NCBI RefSeq assembly: GCF_001426505.1
Contig: NZ_LMEV01000017.1
Location: 1,925,816 to 1,989,815 of the forward strand
Direction: 5' to 3'
DNA from: Variovorax sp. Root473
Lineage (GTDB): Bacteria; Pseudomonadota; Gammaproteobacteria; Burkholderiales; Burkholderiaceae_C
Length of the DNA stretch: 64,000 nt
Part shown: one piece after another, positions 9,885-24,900 of the stretch
Layout of the letters: each line of letters starts with the position of its first letter
How positions within the stretch are numbered: position 1 is the first letter of the stretch
Notes under the pieces: model-generated
The model's database searches: none
Told to the model about the DNA's origin: nothing
The model's input: only the letters and a program-made list of their open reading frames with translations
Made by a program: the position numbers and the translations under genes

Positions 9885-11690
9885 GCGGCGCTTCCAGCGT
9901 CACATGCAGCGCGCCGCGGCCCAGGCTCAGCGTGCCTTCGCTGCGTGCCACGCCGTCGCTGTGGACCACCTCGCCCGGCAGGTCGGCGAGCAACTCCACG
10001 GGTTGCGTGCCGAAGTGGGCCAGCAGGTAAAGCCGCGCCGCGCCCAGGTCCCATTGCACCTGCAGCGTGCCGTTCTCGCACCGCCAGCTGCCCGCGCCCG
10101 CCATGCCCCCGAGCCGGGGCACGATGAGGCGATGGCGCAGCGCCAGCAGCTGCTGCACCTCGCACAGCCGCGCAAAGTGCGCGCGCGTGCCGCGTTCGCG
10201 CCAGCGCAGCTTCGACGCAGCGAAGGTCGCCTCGGCATTCGGATCGGGAATGCGGGCGCGCGCCTCTTCGTCCGCGAAGGCAGCAAAGCCGCCGAACTCC
10301 GCACGGCGGCCCTCGGACACCGCGCTGGCCAGGTCCGGCCCGAAATCGCAGAAGTACTGGAACGGCGTGGAGGCCGCGAACTCGTCGCCCATGAACAGCA
10401 TCGGCACGTGCGGCGAGAGCAGCAGGCAGGCCATGGCCGCGCGCACCAGCACCGGGTCACCCAGCGTGTGGATGCGTTCGCCGAAGGCGCGGTTACCGAC
10501 CTGGTCGTGCGTCTGCAGGAACGACACGAAGGCCGGCGACGGCAGCCGCGTGCTCGGCTCGCCGCGCGCCTGGCCATGGCGGAAGGCGGACGGCTGCCCC
10601 TGGTAGACGAAGCCCTCGGCCAGCGCCTGCGCGAACCGACGCACCGGGTCGTCGGCATAGTCGGCGTAGTAGCCATCGCCCTCGCCGGTGACCAGCACAT
10701 GCACCGCGTGGTGCAGGTCGTCGTTCCATTGCGCCGTGCCGGCCACCGGATGCCCGCGGCTGTCGCGCAGCAGCATCGAGGCCTGGTTGGCGTCGTTTTC
10801 CAGCACCAGGTGCACGTGGCGCTCGCGGGCCGGTCCGTGGTTCAGCGCCTCGCGGATCTCATGCACGATGTGCGGGCGCGTCTCGTCGTGGATGGCGTGC
10901 ACCGCGTCCATGCGCAGGCCGTCGAAGCGGAACTCTTCCACCCAGTAGAGCGCGTTGTGAATGAAGAAATCGCGCACCGTGCGCGAGCGCGGCCCGTCGA
11001 AGTTGATGGCCGCGCCCCAGGGCGTCTGCTTGCCGGCGTTGAAGAACTCGGGGCAGTAGGCGTGCAGGTAGTTGCCTTCGGGTCCGAAGTGGTTGTAGAC
11101 CACGTCGAGCAGCACCATGAGGCCGAGCGCATGCGCGGCATCGACCAGCGCCTTCAGCTCGTCGGGCGTGCCGTACGCGGCGTCGGGCGCAAACGGCAGC
11201 ACGCCGTCGTAGCCCCAGTTGCGGCGCCCCGGAAAGTCGGCGAGCGGCATCAGTTCGACCGCGGTGATGCCCAGTTCGGCCAGCGCGCCGAGCCGCGCCG
11301 TCGCCGCGCGCAGCGTGCCTTCCTCGGTGAAGGTGCCGACGTGCAGTTCGTAGACCACCGCCTCTTCCCACGGCCGGCCGCGCCAGGCGTCGTCGGTCCA
11401 GGCGAAGCGGCGCGGGTCGATCACCATGCTCGCGCCGTGCACGTCGTCGGGGTTGAAGCGCGAGGCCGGGTCGGGCACGCGCGTGCCGTCGGGCAGGCGG
11501 AAGCTGTAGCGGTCGCCGTGCACCGCATCGAGCACCGTCAGGCGGTGCCAGCCCTTGGCGTCGCGCGTCATCGGCTGCGACGCGGCGGCATGCTCGAGCA
11601 CGATCGCTTCGGCCGATGGCGCCCACAGGGCGAACTCGACGCCCTTCTCCTGCACCGTGGCGCCGAAGGGCATGGGGTGGGCGTGGCGGT

Positions 11691-11694
<4 letters not shown>
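9874..11694 (-). CDS. treZ: Malto-oligosyltrehalose trehalohydrolase
   Basis: About 606 residues, GH13. Releases trehalose from the maltooligosyl-trehalose made by TreY. The N-terminal CBM48-like domain (VEFALWAPSAEAIVLEH) is followed by the (beta/alpha)8 barrel with VYELHVGTFTEEGT, VLLDVVYNHFGPEGNY, nucleophile region FRFDGLRMDAVHAI, the acid region HLVLENDANQAS and FLQTHDQVGNRAFGER. The ATG at 11694 shares an ATGA with the glgX stop, indicating coupling; upstream codons lack family similarity. The adjacent TreY domain completes the TreY-TreZ route for making trehalose from glucan without phosphorylated sugars. Confidence 0.93.
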
Positions 11695-13853
<2,159 letters not shown>

Positions 13854-13885
13854 TCAGGGGCCGATGGGCAGTAGACGATGGAAAT

Positions 13886-14635
13886 TCAACGGGGGGGACG
13901 GTCGGTGGTGTCGAAGCGCGGTGGCGTGCCCACCGGCGTGACGGCGGGCGGGGCTGTCTTGCTGTCGCCGACCTGCCGAGGCCACCAGCGTTCGATCTGC
14001 GACTTCGCCCAGTCCTTGCCCGCCAGGCCGAAGGCCAGCGCCAATGCAAAGACCACGCCGGCCAGGATCACGAGGAAGCTCTCGCGCACGATGTCGCCGC
14101 CCACCTTCACCTGGTCGAGCGCGATGAGGATCACGAAGGCCATCACCGCGTACTGCGCCACTTTGCCGAAGAGCACGGCGTCCTGCATCTTCACGCTGCG
14201 GAAATAGCTGCCCACGGCCTCGCCCACGAAGCGTGCAAAGTACGAGCCGAAGGCCAGCACCAGCAGCGCGACGAACACGTTGGGCACGAACCAGACGATG
14301 CGCCCCAGCAGGTCGGCGATGTAGCTCAGCCCCATGCCGTTGAAGGCGATGAGCAGCGAGGCCAGGATCACCAGCCAGTAGGTCAGCACGCCGAACAGGC
14401 TGCTGGTGTCGCCCTGCAGCCCGCCCTGGCGCAGGAAGTTGTCCAGCCCTGCGCGCTCGGTGAGCACGTTGAAGTTGACGGCGCGCAGCGCCTTGGTCAC
14501 GGCGAAGCGGGCCGCCTTGGCGACCAGCCAGCCGACGAGCACCACCACCAGCCCGATCAGCAGGCGCGGAATGAAGGCGCCGACCTGGTAGAGGATGGCG
14601 CGCAGCGGCTCCAGGTGAATGCCGAAGTTTTCCAT
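13886..14635 (-). CDS. Small-conductance mechanosensitive channel-like membrane protein
   Basis: About 249 residues with four to five hydrophobic helices: LLIGLVVVLVGWLVAKAARF, LTYWLVILASLLIAF, FVPNVFVALLVLAFGSYFA, KVAQYAVMAFVILIAL and SFLVILAGVVFALALAFGLAGKDWA. The paired conserved TM-helix repeats and the closing GLAGKDWA motif resemble MscS-related proteins of the conserved TM helix type rather than full MscS; no beta-domain pore vestibule follows. The ATG at 14635 has GGAAGA upstream, and an earlier in-frame start would overlap treS. It lies inside the trehalose/glucan operon between treS and glgX, which suggests a link to osmotic stress (inference). Confidence 0.82.
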   Translation of the reverse strand: MENFGIHLEPLRAILYQVGAFIPRLLIGLVVVLVGWLVAKAARFAVTKALRAVNFNVLTERAGLDNFLRQGGLQGDTSSLFGVLTYWLVILASLLIAFNGMGLSYIADLLGRIVWFVPNVFVALLVLAFGSYFARFVGEAVGSYFRSVKMQDAVLFGKVAQYAVMAFVILIALDQVKVGGDIVRESFLVILAGVVFALALAFGLAGKDWAKSQIERWWPRQVGDSKTAPPAVTPVGTPPRFDTTDRPPR

Positions 14636-14672
14636 GGTGAGTCTTCCGTTGAGTGGCTTGGAGATGGCGGGG

Positions 14673-18008
<3,336 letters not shown>

Positions 18009-18029
18009 GGGCGATTCGCCTTCTTGGTC

Positions 18030-20087
18030 TTAGAGGAAGTAGTCGAAGTCGCGCTCGTCGCCGTGGCGGCGACGCACCACGAAGATGTGCGCGGGCACGC
18101 TGCGGGGATCGAGCCGGATGTAGTGCCAGTCGCCCTGCCAGGTGAAGCGCTGGTTGCTCAGCAGGTCGTGCATCTGGAACGCCTGCCCGTCCTTCACACC
18201 CACGCTCGCGGGCTCCAGCCCGACCCAGCCGGTCTGCACGTGATGCGGGTCGAGGTTGACCACGGTGACGATCACGTTCTCGCCATCGGGCGAGGCCTTG
18301 GCATAGGCCAGCAGCTGGTCGTTGTCGATGTGCAGGAACCGCAGGCCCCGGTCGCGCTGCAGCGCCGGGTTCTCGCGGCGGATGCGGTTCACCTGCGCGA
18401 TGAAGGGCTCAAGGCTGTCCGGGTCGTCGGCAGGCCGGTGGCGCAGCTGGTACTTCTCGGAGTCGAGGTATTCCTCGCTGCCGGCGCTGCGCGGCAGGTG
18501 CTCGCGCCGTTCGTAGGCCGGCCCGTAGATGCCGTAGTTGGCCGCCAGCGTGGCGGCCAGCACCAGGCGCGACATGTACACGGCAGGCTCGCCGGTCTGC
18601 AGCTGCTCGTGCAGGATGTCGGGCGTGTTGGGCCAGGCGTTGGGACGGAAGTAGTCGATGCCGGGTTCGGTCGAGAGCTCGGTGAAGTACGCCTGCAGCT
18701 CTTCCTTGGTGTTGCGCCAGGTGAAGTAGGTGTAGCTCTGCGAGAAGCCCAGCTTGGCGAGCCGGTGCATCACCTTCGGCCGCGTGAAGGCCTCGGCCAG
18801 GAAGATCACGTCGGGGTGCGCGCGCTTCACCTCGCCGATGACCCACTCCCAGAACGGGAAGGCCTTGGTGTGCGGGTTGTCGACGCGGAAGATGCGCACG
18901 CCCTCCCCGATCCAGTGGTCGATCACGCGCTTGAGCTCGGCCCACAGGCCGCGCCAGTCTTCGCACTCGAAGTTGAACGGATAGATGTCCTGGTACTTCT
19001 TGGGCGGGTTCTCGGCGTACTGCACGGTGCCGTCGGGGCGCCAGCGGAACCAGCCGGGATGCGCCTTCACATACGGGTGGTCGGGCGCGCACTGGAAGGC
19101 GATGTCGAGCGCAATCTCCAGGCCGTGCTCGGTGGCGCGCGCCACCAGGTGGCGAAAGTCTTCGGGCGTGCCGAGCGCCGGCAGGATCGCCGTGTGCCCG
19201 CCCTCGGCCGCGCCGATGGCCCAGGGGCTCCCGACGTCGTCGGGGCCGGCCTGCAGCGCGTTGTTGGGGCCCTTGCGCTGTTCGCGGCCGATGGGGTGGA
19301 TCGGCGGAAAGTACAGCACGTCGAAGCCCATGGCGGCGATGGCCGGCAGGCGCGCCTCCACGTCCTTGAACGTGCCATGCACGCCCGGCGCGGGACCCGT
19401 CGAGCGCGGAAAGAGTTCGTACCAGGTGCTGAAGCGCGCGCGCTCGCGGTCGGCGACCAGCGGCAGCTCGACCGGGTGGCGCACCGCATGCTGGCGGTCG
19501 GGGTGGCGCCGCGCGAGTTCGGCGTATTCGTCGTCCAGCGCCAGCGCCTTCAGCGACACCATGTCGGACCCGGGGCTGGCCGCCACGGCATCGAGCTCGG
19601 TGGCCCAGCGCTGCAACGCGACGCGGTCGGCACCCTCGGCGCGCGCCGCGGCGGCCGCGATTTCGAGCGCGCCGATCTGCGCGGCAATGCGCACGTCGTC
19701 GGGATCGACGCGCCGCGTCATCTCGCTGCGCCACGACTCGAAGGGGTCGACCCACGCGACGACGGTGTAGACATAGCGCCCCGGCGACGGCGGCGAGAAC
19801 GCAGCCTCCCAGACGTCGTTGCCCAGTGCCCTCATCGGCACCTCGCGGAAGTCCTTCTGCTCATTTGCGCGCCAGCACAGCTGCACGCGCACCACGTCGT
19901 GGCCGTCGGTGAAGCAATGGGCCCGCACCGGCACGCGCTCGCCAGCCACGCACTTCACGGGGAAGCGGCCGTGGTCGACGTTCGGCAGCACGGCATCGAT
20001 GACGGCACGGACCGCGCCGTCGGGCACGCCGATGTCGATTCCACCGTTCGCCACGGCGGCGGGCTTGTTCGAAAAAATGTTCTTCAT
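18030..20087 (-). CDS. glgE: Alpha-1,4-glucan:maltose-1-phosphate maltosyltransferase
   Basis: About 685 residues, GH13 GlgE type. Extends alpha-1,4-glucan by maltosyl units from maltose-1-phosphate. An N-terminal beta domain (DGHDVVRVQLCWRANEQKDF, GRYVYTVVAWVDPFESWR) and helical insert precede the barrel with YELFPRSTGPAPGVHGTF, DVLYFPPIHPIGREQRKGPN, nucleophile motif IFRVDNPHTKAFPFWEWV (Asp near residue 403), acid motif FLAEAFTRPKVM and the closing NVIVTVVNLDPHHVQTGWVGL. These motifs separate it from ordinary alpha-amylases. The ATG at 20087 shares an ATGA with the glgB stop. Together with TreS-Mak and GlgB it is the complete GlgE pathway; no glgA or glgC is present in the window. Confidence 0.95.
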   Translation of the reverse strand: MKNIFSNKPAAVANGGIDIGVPDGAVRAVIDAVLPNVDHGRFPVKCVAGERVPVRAHCFTDGHDVVRVQLCWRANEQKDFREVPMRALGNDVWEAAFSPPSPGRYVYTVVAWVDPFESWRSEMTRRVDPDDVRIAAQIGALEIAAAAARAEGADRVALQRWATELDAVAASPGSDMVSLKALALDDEYAELARRHPDRQHAVRHPVELPLVADRERARFSTWYELFPRSTGPAPGVHGTFKDVEARLPAIAAMGFDVLYFPPIHPIGREQRKGPNNALQAGPDDVGSPWAIGAAEGGHTAILPALGTPEDFRHLVARATEHGLEIALDIAFQCAPDHPYVKAHPGWFRWRPDGTVQYAENPPKKYQDIYPFNFECEDWRGLWAELKRVIDHWIGEGVRIFRVDNPHTKAFPFWEWVIGEVKRAHPDVIFLAEAFTRPKVMHRLAKLGFSQSYTYFTWRNTKEELQAYFTELSTEPGIDYFRPNAWPNTPDILHEQLQTGEPAVYMSRLVLAATLAANYGIYGPAYERREHLPRSAGSEEYLDSEKYQLRHRPADDPDSLEPFIAQVNRIRRENPALQRDRGLRFLHIDNDQLLAYAKASPDGENVIVTVVNLDPHHVQTGWVGLEPASVGVKDGQAFQMHDLLSNQRFTWQGDWHYIRLDPRSVPAHIFVVRRRHGDERDFDYFL

Positions 20088-21991
20088 CGGGCAGCGTGCT
20101 CCAGGATCAGCGTGGACAAAGGCGGCAAGGTGAGCGACACCGATTGCCTGCGGCCGTGGGAGCGCACGGGCGCCGCGTCGACGCCGCCGAAATTGCCCCA
20201 GCCCGAGCCGCCGAATTCCGTGGCGTCGGTGTTGATTACCTCCTGCCAGTGGCCGCCGAGCGGCACGCCCAGCAGGTAGTTGGTGCGCGGCACCGGCGTC
20301 ATGTTGCTCACCACGAGCAGCGGCGGACTGCCGTCGCTGGCCTTGCGCAGGAAGGCGAACACGCTGGTGTCGGCGTCGTCGGCCGCCACCCACTCGAAGC
20401 CCGCCGACGAGAAATCGACCTGGTGCAGCGCGGGCGTGCCGCGGTACACGCGGTTGAGCTGCGCCACCAGGCGCTGCAGGCCCCCGTGCGCTTCCTGTTC
20501 GCAGACCCACCATTCGAGTTCGCCGTCATGCGTCCATTCGCGACGCTGGCCGAACTCGCCGCCCATGAAGAGCAGCTTCTTGCCCGGGTGCGCCCACATG
20601 AAGCCGTACAGCGCGCGAAGGTTGGCGAATTGCTGCCACGTATCGCCGGGCATCTTGTTGAGCAGAGAGCCCTTGCCGTGCACCACCTCGTCGTGAGACA
20701 GCGGCAGCACGAAGTTTTCGTGGAAGGCATACACCAGCGAGAAGGTCAGCTTGTGGTGGTGGTACTTGCGATGCACCGGCTCTTCCTTCATGTAGGCGAG
20801 CGCATCGTGCATCCATCCCATGTTCCATTTCTCGCCGAAGCCCAGGCCGTCCATGTCGGTGGGGCGCGACACGCGTGGCCACGCGGTCGATTCCTCGGCA
20901 ATGGTGACGGTGTCGGGGTGCGCGCGGTACACGGCGCGGTTCAGCGTCTGCAGGAAGTCGATGGCTTCCAGGTTCTCGCGCCCGCCGTGGCGGTTGGGCA
21001 CCCACTCGCCGTGGTTGCGCGCGTAGTCCAGGTAGAGCATCGACGCCACGGCGTCCACGCGCAGCCCGTCGAGGTGGTACCTGTCGAGCCAGAACAGCCC
21101 GGACGACACGAGGAAGCTGCGCACCTCGGGCCGGCCGTAATTGAAGATGCTGGAGTTCCACTCCGGATGAAAGCCCTGGCGCGGGTCGGCGTGCTCGTAC
21201 AGGTGTGTGCCGTCGAAGTACCCGAGCCCGTGCTCGTCGGTCGGAAAGTGCGAAGGCACCCAGTCGAGCAGCACGCCGATGCCCTGCTGGTGCAGGTGGT
21301 CGACGAGGTACATGAAGTCCTGCGGCGAGCCAAAGCGTGCGGTCGGTGCGAAGTAGCCGGTGGTCTGGTAGCCCCACGAGCCGTAGAACGGATGCTCGGT
21401 CACGGGCATGAGCTCCACATGCGTGAAGCCCATCTGGTTCACGTAGGCAGCCAGCCGGTGCGCGAGTTCGCGGTAGCCGAGAAACTGGCCGTCCTGGCGC
21501 TGCCAGGAGCCCAGGTGCACCTCGTAGATCGACTGCGGCGCATCGAGCGCGTTGCGCTGCCCGCGCGTGGCCATCCAGTCTTCGTCGCCCCAGGTGTAGG
21601 TCAGGTCGCAGACGCGCGACGCGGTGGCGGGTGGCGGCTCCGCGCAGAACGCCACGGGATCGGCCTTGTCGACCGTGTAGTTGCCGTGGTGCGAGCGGAT
21701 GCGGTACTTGTAGGCCTGGCCCGCTGCGGCACCGGGCGCATGTCCGTGCCAGATGCCCGAGCCGTCCGGGCTCGGCGCCAGCGCATCGGCATCGCCCGAC
21801 CAGCCATTCCAGTCGCCGACCACCGAGACCGAGGCGGCATTCGGCGCCCACACTGCGAAGCGCGCGCCGCCGCCCTCTTCTTCGTTGTCGAGGTGGCAGC
21901 CGAGCAGGTCGTACAGCCGCGCGTGGGTTCCCTCACGAATAAGGTAGACGTCCTGCTCGCCTTGGGGTGGATGGTTCGTTGTCGTTGGCAC
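20084..21991 (-). CDS. glgB: 1,4-alpha-glucan branching enzyme
   Basis: Makes alpha-1,6 branches in glucan chains. Family features: CBM48 (GARFAVWAPNAASVSVVGDWNGW), SIYEVHLGSWQR, MGFTHVELMPVTEHPFYGSWGYQ, nucleophile motif LDGLRVDAVASMLYLDYAR, acid motif TVTIAEESTAWPRVS and VLPLSHDEVVHGKGSLLNKMPG. No ATG start is available near the N terminus. A GTG at 21991 follows GGGAG at a suitable distance and gives about 635 residues; the frame is also open to a TTG at 22057 (657 residues). The GTG is preferred but not proven. First gene of the glucan/trehalose cluster, coupled to glgE by ATGA. Confidence 0.93.
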   Translation of the reverse strand: MPTTTNHPPQGEQDVYLIREGTHARLYDLLGCHLDNEEEGGGARFAVWAPNAASVSVVGDWNGWSGDADALAPSPDGSGIWHGHAPGAAAGQAYKYRIRSHHGNYTVDKADPVAFCAEPPPATASRVCDLTYTWGDEDWMATRGQRNALDAPQSIYEVHLGSWQRQDGQFLGYRELAHRLAAYVNQMGFTHVELMPVTEHPFYGSWGYQTTGYFAPTARFGSPQDFMYLVDHLHQQGIGVLLDWVPSHFPTDEHGLGYFDGTHLYEHADPRQGFHPEWNSSIFNYGRPEVRSFLVSSGLFWLDRYHLDGLRVDAVASMLYLDYARNHGEWVPNRHGGRENLEAIDFLQTLNRAVYRAHPDTVTIAEESTAWPRVSRPTDMDGLGFGEKWNMGWMHDALAYMKEEPVHRKYHHHKLTFSLVYAFHENFVLPLSHDEVVHGKGSLLNKMPGDTWQQFANLRALYGFMWAHPGKKLLFMGGEFGQRREWTHDGELEWWVCEQEAHGGLQRLVAQLNRVYRGTPALHQVDFSSAGFEWVAADDADTSVFAFLRKASDGSPPLLVVSNMTPVPRTNYLLGVPLGGHWQEVINTDATEFGGSGWGNFGGVDAAPVRSHGRRQSVSLTLPPLSTLILEHAAR

Positions 21992-22063
21992 CGGCGCTCC
22001 CGTTGAAGGCCGGTGGAACGGTTGTTCGAGGACCGACTTCGGTTCGCCTCCAGCCAACCCAGG

Positions 22064-22471
22064 TTATGCAAGTGCGCGGCACGCGACCGGTAAGGTCTTG
22101 GTCGCCTCGGCTTGTCGGAGAACAGCCCGCGCCCCGCCCACAGGTACGGCTCCAGGCGTGCAGCCCGGCGCCCGAGGCTTGCGTTGCACGGTGGGTGGCG
22201 CGAAGAACAGGTGATGCCCGAAGTCGTCGGACATCAGCATGACGGGCTGTCGGGGATGGGCCTTGTGGCGCGCGATGGTGGCCGCCGCGATCGCGTCGAA
22301 GTGGACCTTGCACGCCTGGATCAGTTCCTCGCCGATCTCGCGCGAACCGAACGCATCGTGCAGCGTGTCTTCCGAGATCTGCGCAACGATGCGCGCACCC
22401 CCAGGTCCGTCGGGATACACCGCAAGCCGCACCGAAGCGATGTCGAAACAATAGATGCCTTCGAAGTCCAT
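22064..22471 (-). CDS. DUF1488-like small protein (copy 1)
   Basis: 135 residues. The first 80 align with the protein at 29751-30053: both begin MDFEGIYCFD and share AVYPDGP, the pattern AQIS-D-LHDA-G--EIGE and a Gln-Ala-Cys-rich helix followed by HFD-I-AA. The beta-strand/helix arrangement resembles the DUF1488 family of short proteobacterial proteins of unknown function; that assignment is from memory of the pattern and is tentative. The C-terminal 50 residues are basic, low in complexity and unlike copy 1's paralogue, so they may be an unselected extension. The ATG at 22471 has GAGGAGACAGG upstream. Confidence 0.65.
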   Translation of the reverse strand: MDFEGIYCFDIASVRLAVYPDGPGGARIVAQISEDTLHDAFGSREIGEELIQACKVHFDAIAAATIARHKAHPRQPVMLMSDDFGHHLFFAPPTVQRKPRAPGCTPGAVPVGGARAVLRQAEATKTLPVACRALA

Positions 22472-22579
22472 GTCGCCTGTCTCCTCGGTCCCGCGCCAGG
22501 GGCGGGTGCGCTCTGCATTCAGCGCGCACGCCCGTACAGGCGGCGCTGGATTTTTTCTCGTGTGGATGCCGGAAACCGC

Positions 22580-23110
22580 CTACAGCTGCGACTGCAGGCG
22601 AGCCCGCAGCGTGTGGCGCAGGTTGCGCACCTGCTCCAGGCCACATTGCGCGTCGTGGGCCTGCATCTGCAGGATCTGCCGCACGCCCAGCGGAAGCCGC
22701 AGCGCCAGCGCCTCGCGGTAGCGCGCCACGGCCGCCACGTCGGCGCGCTCGCAGGCCTGAAGCACCGACGAATCGCGGGTCGCGCCCACGGCGGCCTTCA
22801 CGTGCGCCCAGCCGCGGTGAACCGCGCCCAGCGCCGTGCCGCCGCCCACCGGCTGGCCGCCGCAGGTGATGACGAGCTCCACCAGCTGGCTGGCCGCTGC
22901 CTGGCATTGCGCGGCGCGCGAGGCAAACACCTCCTTGAGACGGCGCGATTTCACTTCGTCCACATAGACACGGAAAGCATGCGCGCCGTCGCGGGTGCCC
23001 TCGAGCAGGTGGTTGAGCACGTGCACCACGTTCTCGTTCGTCAGCGTCTCGCCCACGAGGGCGTCGAACGCCAGATCGTCTGTGTGAAACAAGTTCTGGT
23101 CCTTCGCCAT
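22580..23110 (-). CDS. DUF2383 (PA2169-type) four-helix-bundle protein
   Basis: 176 residues, nearly all predicted helix. The opening LTNENVVHVLNHLLEGTRDGAHAFRVYVDEVKS and the following AAQCQAAASQLVELVITCGGQPVGGGTALGAVHRGWAHVKA match the PA2169/DUF2383 ferritin-like bundle family seen in stress gene clusters. GRDxxxLxxxE-like repeats would form the bundle, but metal-binding residues are incomplete, so a ferritin-type function is not claimed. The ATG at 23110 has AAAGGAGT upstream. It diverges from the glycosidase at 23262; the 151 bp between them hold the promoters. Confidence 0.75.
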   Translation of the reverse strand: MAKDQNLFHTDDLAFDALVGETLTNENVVHVLNHLLEGTRDGAHAFRVYVDEVKSRRLKEVFASRAAQCQAAASQLVELVITCGGQPVGGGTALGAVHRGWAHVKAAVGATRDSSVLQACERADVAAVARYREALALRLPLGVRQILQMQAHDAQCGLEQVRNLRHTLRARLQSQL

Positions 23111-23261
23111 GTCGGACTCCTTTTTCCAAAGTTGCAGGGACTGGCGTCATCCTCGCGCGCGTCGCGGGTGCCATCGTCGGGTCGGGACGCGGCTGCGTGT
23201 AGGTCTTGCCCGGCGTGGACCGCCAGAGGGCCGCGGGCGGCGGGTGATAAAAACAGGGCTC

Positions 23262-24437
23262 ATGAAGGAACCTGATGCCCCGGCGCTCGCGCTGATCGAC
23301 ACCTGCGCGCGCGCATCGCTCGCGCTCCTGGAGCGCAACCTGACGCCGCACGGCATCCTGGCGGCCAGCCGCACGGAGGCAGCCGAGGCGCGGCGCTACA
23401 CGCGCATCTTCGGACGCGACGCCGCCATCTGCGTGCTCGCGATGTGCGGCAGCGGCGTGCCCGCGCTCGAGCAAGGCGCGGTGGCCAGCCTCGACGCACT
23501 CGCGGCGCACCAGGCGGCCAACGGGCAGATCCCCAAGTACGTCGACCCCGAGGGCCGCGACGCCGACTTCTGGTACCTGGGCTGCATCGACGCCACGCTG
23601 TGGTGGCTGATTGCCGTGGACCACGTGCGCCGCCATGGCCAGGTCGGCGCATTGCACTGGGCCGGCGAGGTGGAACGCGCCATCGGCTGGCTGCTTGCGC
23701 AGGAGCACCAGCACTTCCGGCTGCTGCAGCAGAACGAGGCCAGCGACTGGGCCGACATCATGCCGCGCTCGGGCTACGTGCTGTACAGCAACGCGCTCTG
23801 GTACGAGGTCAAGCGGCGCTTCGCGCTGGACCATGCCGAGCCCACGAAGCACCATTTCAACCACCTGTTCAACCCGTTCCAGCGCGACCTGCCCGAGTAC
23901 CACCGCGCGCGGCTGCTGCAGCACTACGCGCGCCGCGGCCGACGCGACCCGGGCCTGTACCTGAGCTTCGTCAACCTGGCCGTGGTCGGCGACGAAGGCG
24001 ACGTGTTCGGCAACGTGCTGGCCATCGAGAGCGGGCTGGCCGATACCGAAATGGCGCAGCGCATCGTGCAGACCCTCACCGAGGCGCATGCCAGCGCGCC
24101 CTACCCCGTGCGTGTGGTGCTGCATCCGCTGTCGCGCCAGCACCCGCTGTGGCGGGCCTACATGGAGCGCCACCAGCAGAACATCGTGCACCAGTACCAC
24201 AACGGCGGGCTGTGGCCCTTTGTGGGCGGCTTCTGGGTGCGGGCGCTGGCCCGCATGGGCGCGCGCGAACTGGCGTGGTCGGAGCTGGTGCGGCTGGCGC
24301 AGGTCAATGCGCTGGACGACTGGCGCTTCACCGAGTGGTTCCATGGCCGCACGCTCGCACCCATGGGCATGGCCGGGCAAAGCTGGAACGCCGCGACCTT
24401 CTTGCTGGCGCTGCGCGCGCTGCGGCAGCCGCCGTAA
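23262..24437 (+). CDS. Glycoside hydrolase, six-hairpin (amylo-1,6-glucosidase / GH100-like)
   Basis: About 391 residues. Six-hairpin alpha/alpha-barrel with ASRTEAAEARRYTRIFGRDAAICVLAM near the start, IPKYVDPEGRDADFWYLGCIDATLWWL, LLQQNEASDWADIMPRSGYVLYSNALWY in the middle, and HNGGLWPFVGGFW...FTEWFHG...MAGQSWNAATFLLAL at the end. The carboxylates in RIFGRDAA, SDWAD and TEWFHG are where catalytic acids sit in GDE/GH100-type enzymes. No signal peptide, so cytoplasmic. Adjacency to the glycogen cluster suggests alpha-glucan or disaccharide breakdown, but the substrate is not decided by sequence. The ATG at 23262 is the first start followed by conserved sequence. Confidence 0.72.
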   Translation: MKEPDAPALALIDTCARASLALLERNLTPHGILAASRTEAAEARRYTRIFGRDAAICVLAMCGSGVPALEQGAVASLDALAAHQAANGQIPKYVDPEGRDADFWYLGCIDATLWWLIAVDHVRRHGQVGALHWAGEVERAIGWLLAQEHQHFRLLQQNEASDWADIMPRSGYVLYSNALWYEVKRRFALDHAEPTKHHFNHLFNPFQRDLPEYHRARLLQHYARRGRRDPGLYLSFVNLAVVGDEGDVFGNVLAIESGLADTEMAQRIVQTLTEAHASAPYPVRVVLHPLSRQHPLWRAYMERHQQNIVHQYHNGGLWPFVGGFWVRALARMGARELAWSELVRLAQVNALDDWRFTEWFHGRTLAPMGMAGQSWNAATFLLALRALRQPP

Positions 24438-24440
24438 GCC

Positions 24441-24659
24441 TCAGGACGGCTTGTCGTGCATCCGCTTGAGCGCGGCGCGGCCCATCGGCGTGATGCGCAC
24501 GACGACGCCCGAGAGTTCGGGCCCGTCCGACTCGGTCGGGAGGTTGGCCTCGACGAGGCCTGCAGCCACGAGCACGGCCGCGTTTTGGATGTCCACAGGA
24601 TCGGTCACCGTCAGCGGAAAAGTCTGGTTTTCGATCCGCCCGAGGAAATCCATCGGCAT
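24441..24659 (-). CDS. Small conserved protein, copy 1 of a paralogous pair
   Basis: 72 residues, function unknown. It starts MPMDFLGRIENQTFPLTVTDPVDIQNAAVLVAAGLVEA and ends with a basic segment. The protein at 29391-29615 shares the MPMDFL-RIE start, the FP---V-D--DI---- pattern, LVAA-L-EA-LP and the ITP/ITS-GRAAL-R end, so the two are paralogues. The fold looks like a winged-helix-like strand-helix-helix domain, but no motif is strong enough to name. AGGAGC precedes the ATG at 24659. It is convergent with the glycosidase, 3 bp apart. Confidence 0.7.
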   Translation of the reverse strand: MPMDFLGRIENQTFPLTVTDPVDIQNAAVLVAAGLVEANLPTESDGPELSGVVVRITPMGRAALKRMHDKPS

Positions 24660-24900
24660 GGGCTGCTCCTGGTTTTGAAGCGCGAAAGTGTAGGCCGAGC
24701 GGCCTCGCCGTGTGCCGGGCAAACCCTCAATGCCCTGGGTCATCGGCCCCGCTGAACGCTACTTTCTTACAGGCCCCGACATCCGGGTGCCCCGCAGGCG
24801 ACAACACGCTCCGTTCTCCTACTGCGTGCGCCGACCCGGCGTGATACCCCGCACGGTCAACCCCACGCATCGAGAACTTCGACCCGAAGGAGCCGCCGAC

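Noticed and set aside
6102..10127. 1341-codon plus-strand open frame opposite malQ-treY
   Set aside because: Same cause: codon bias of the real gene removes stops from the antisense frame. No motif or start signal.
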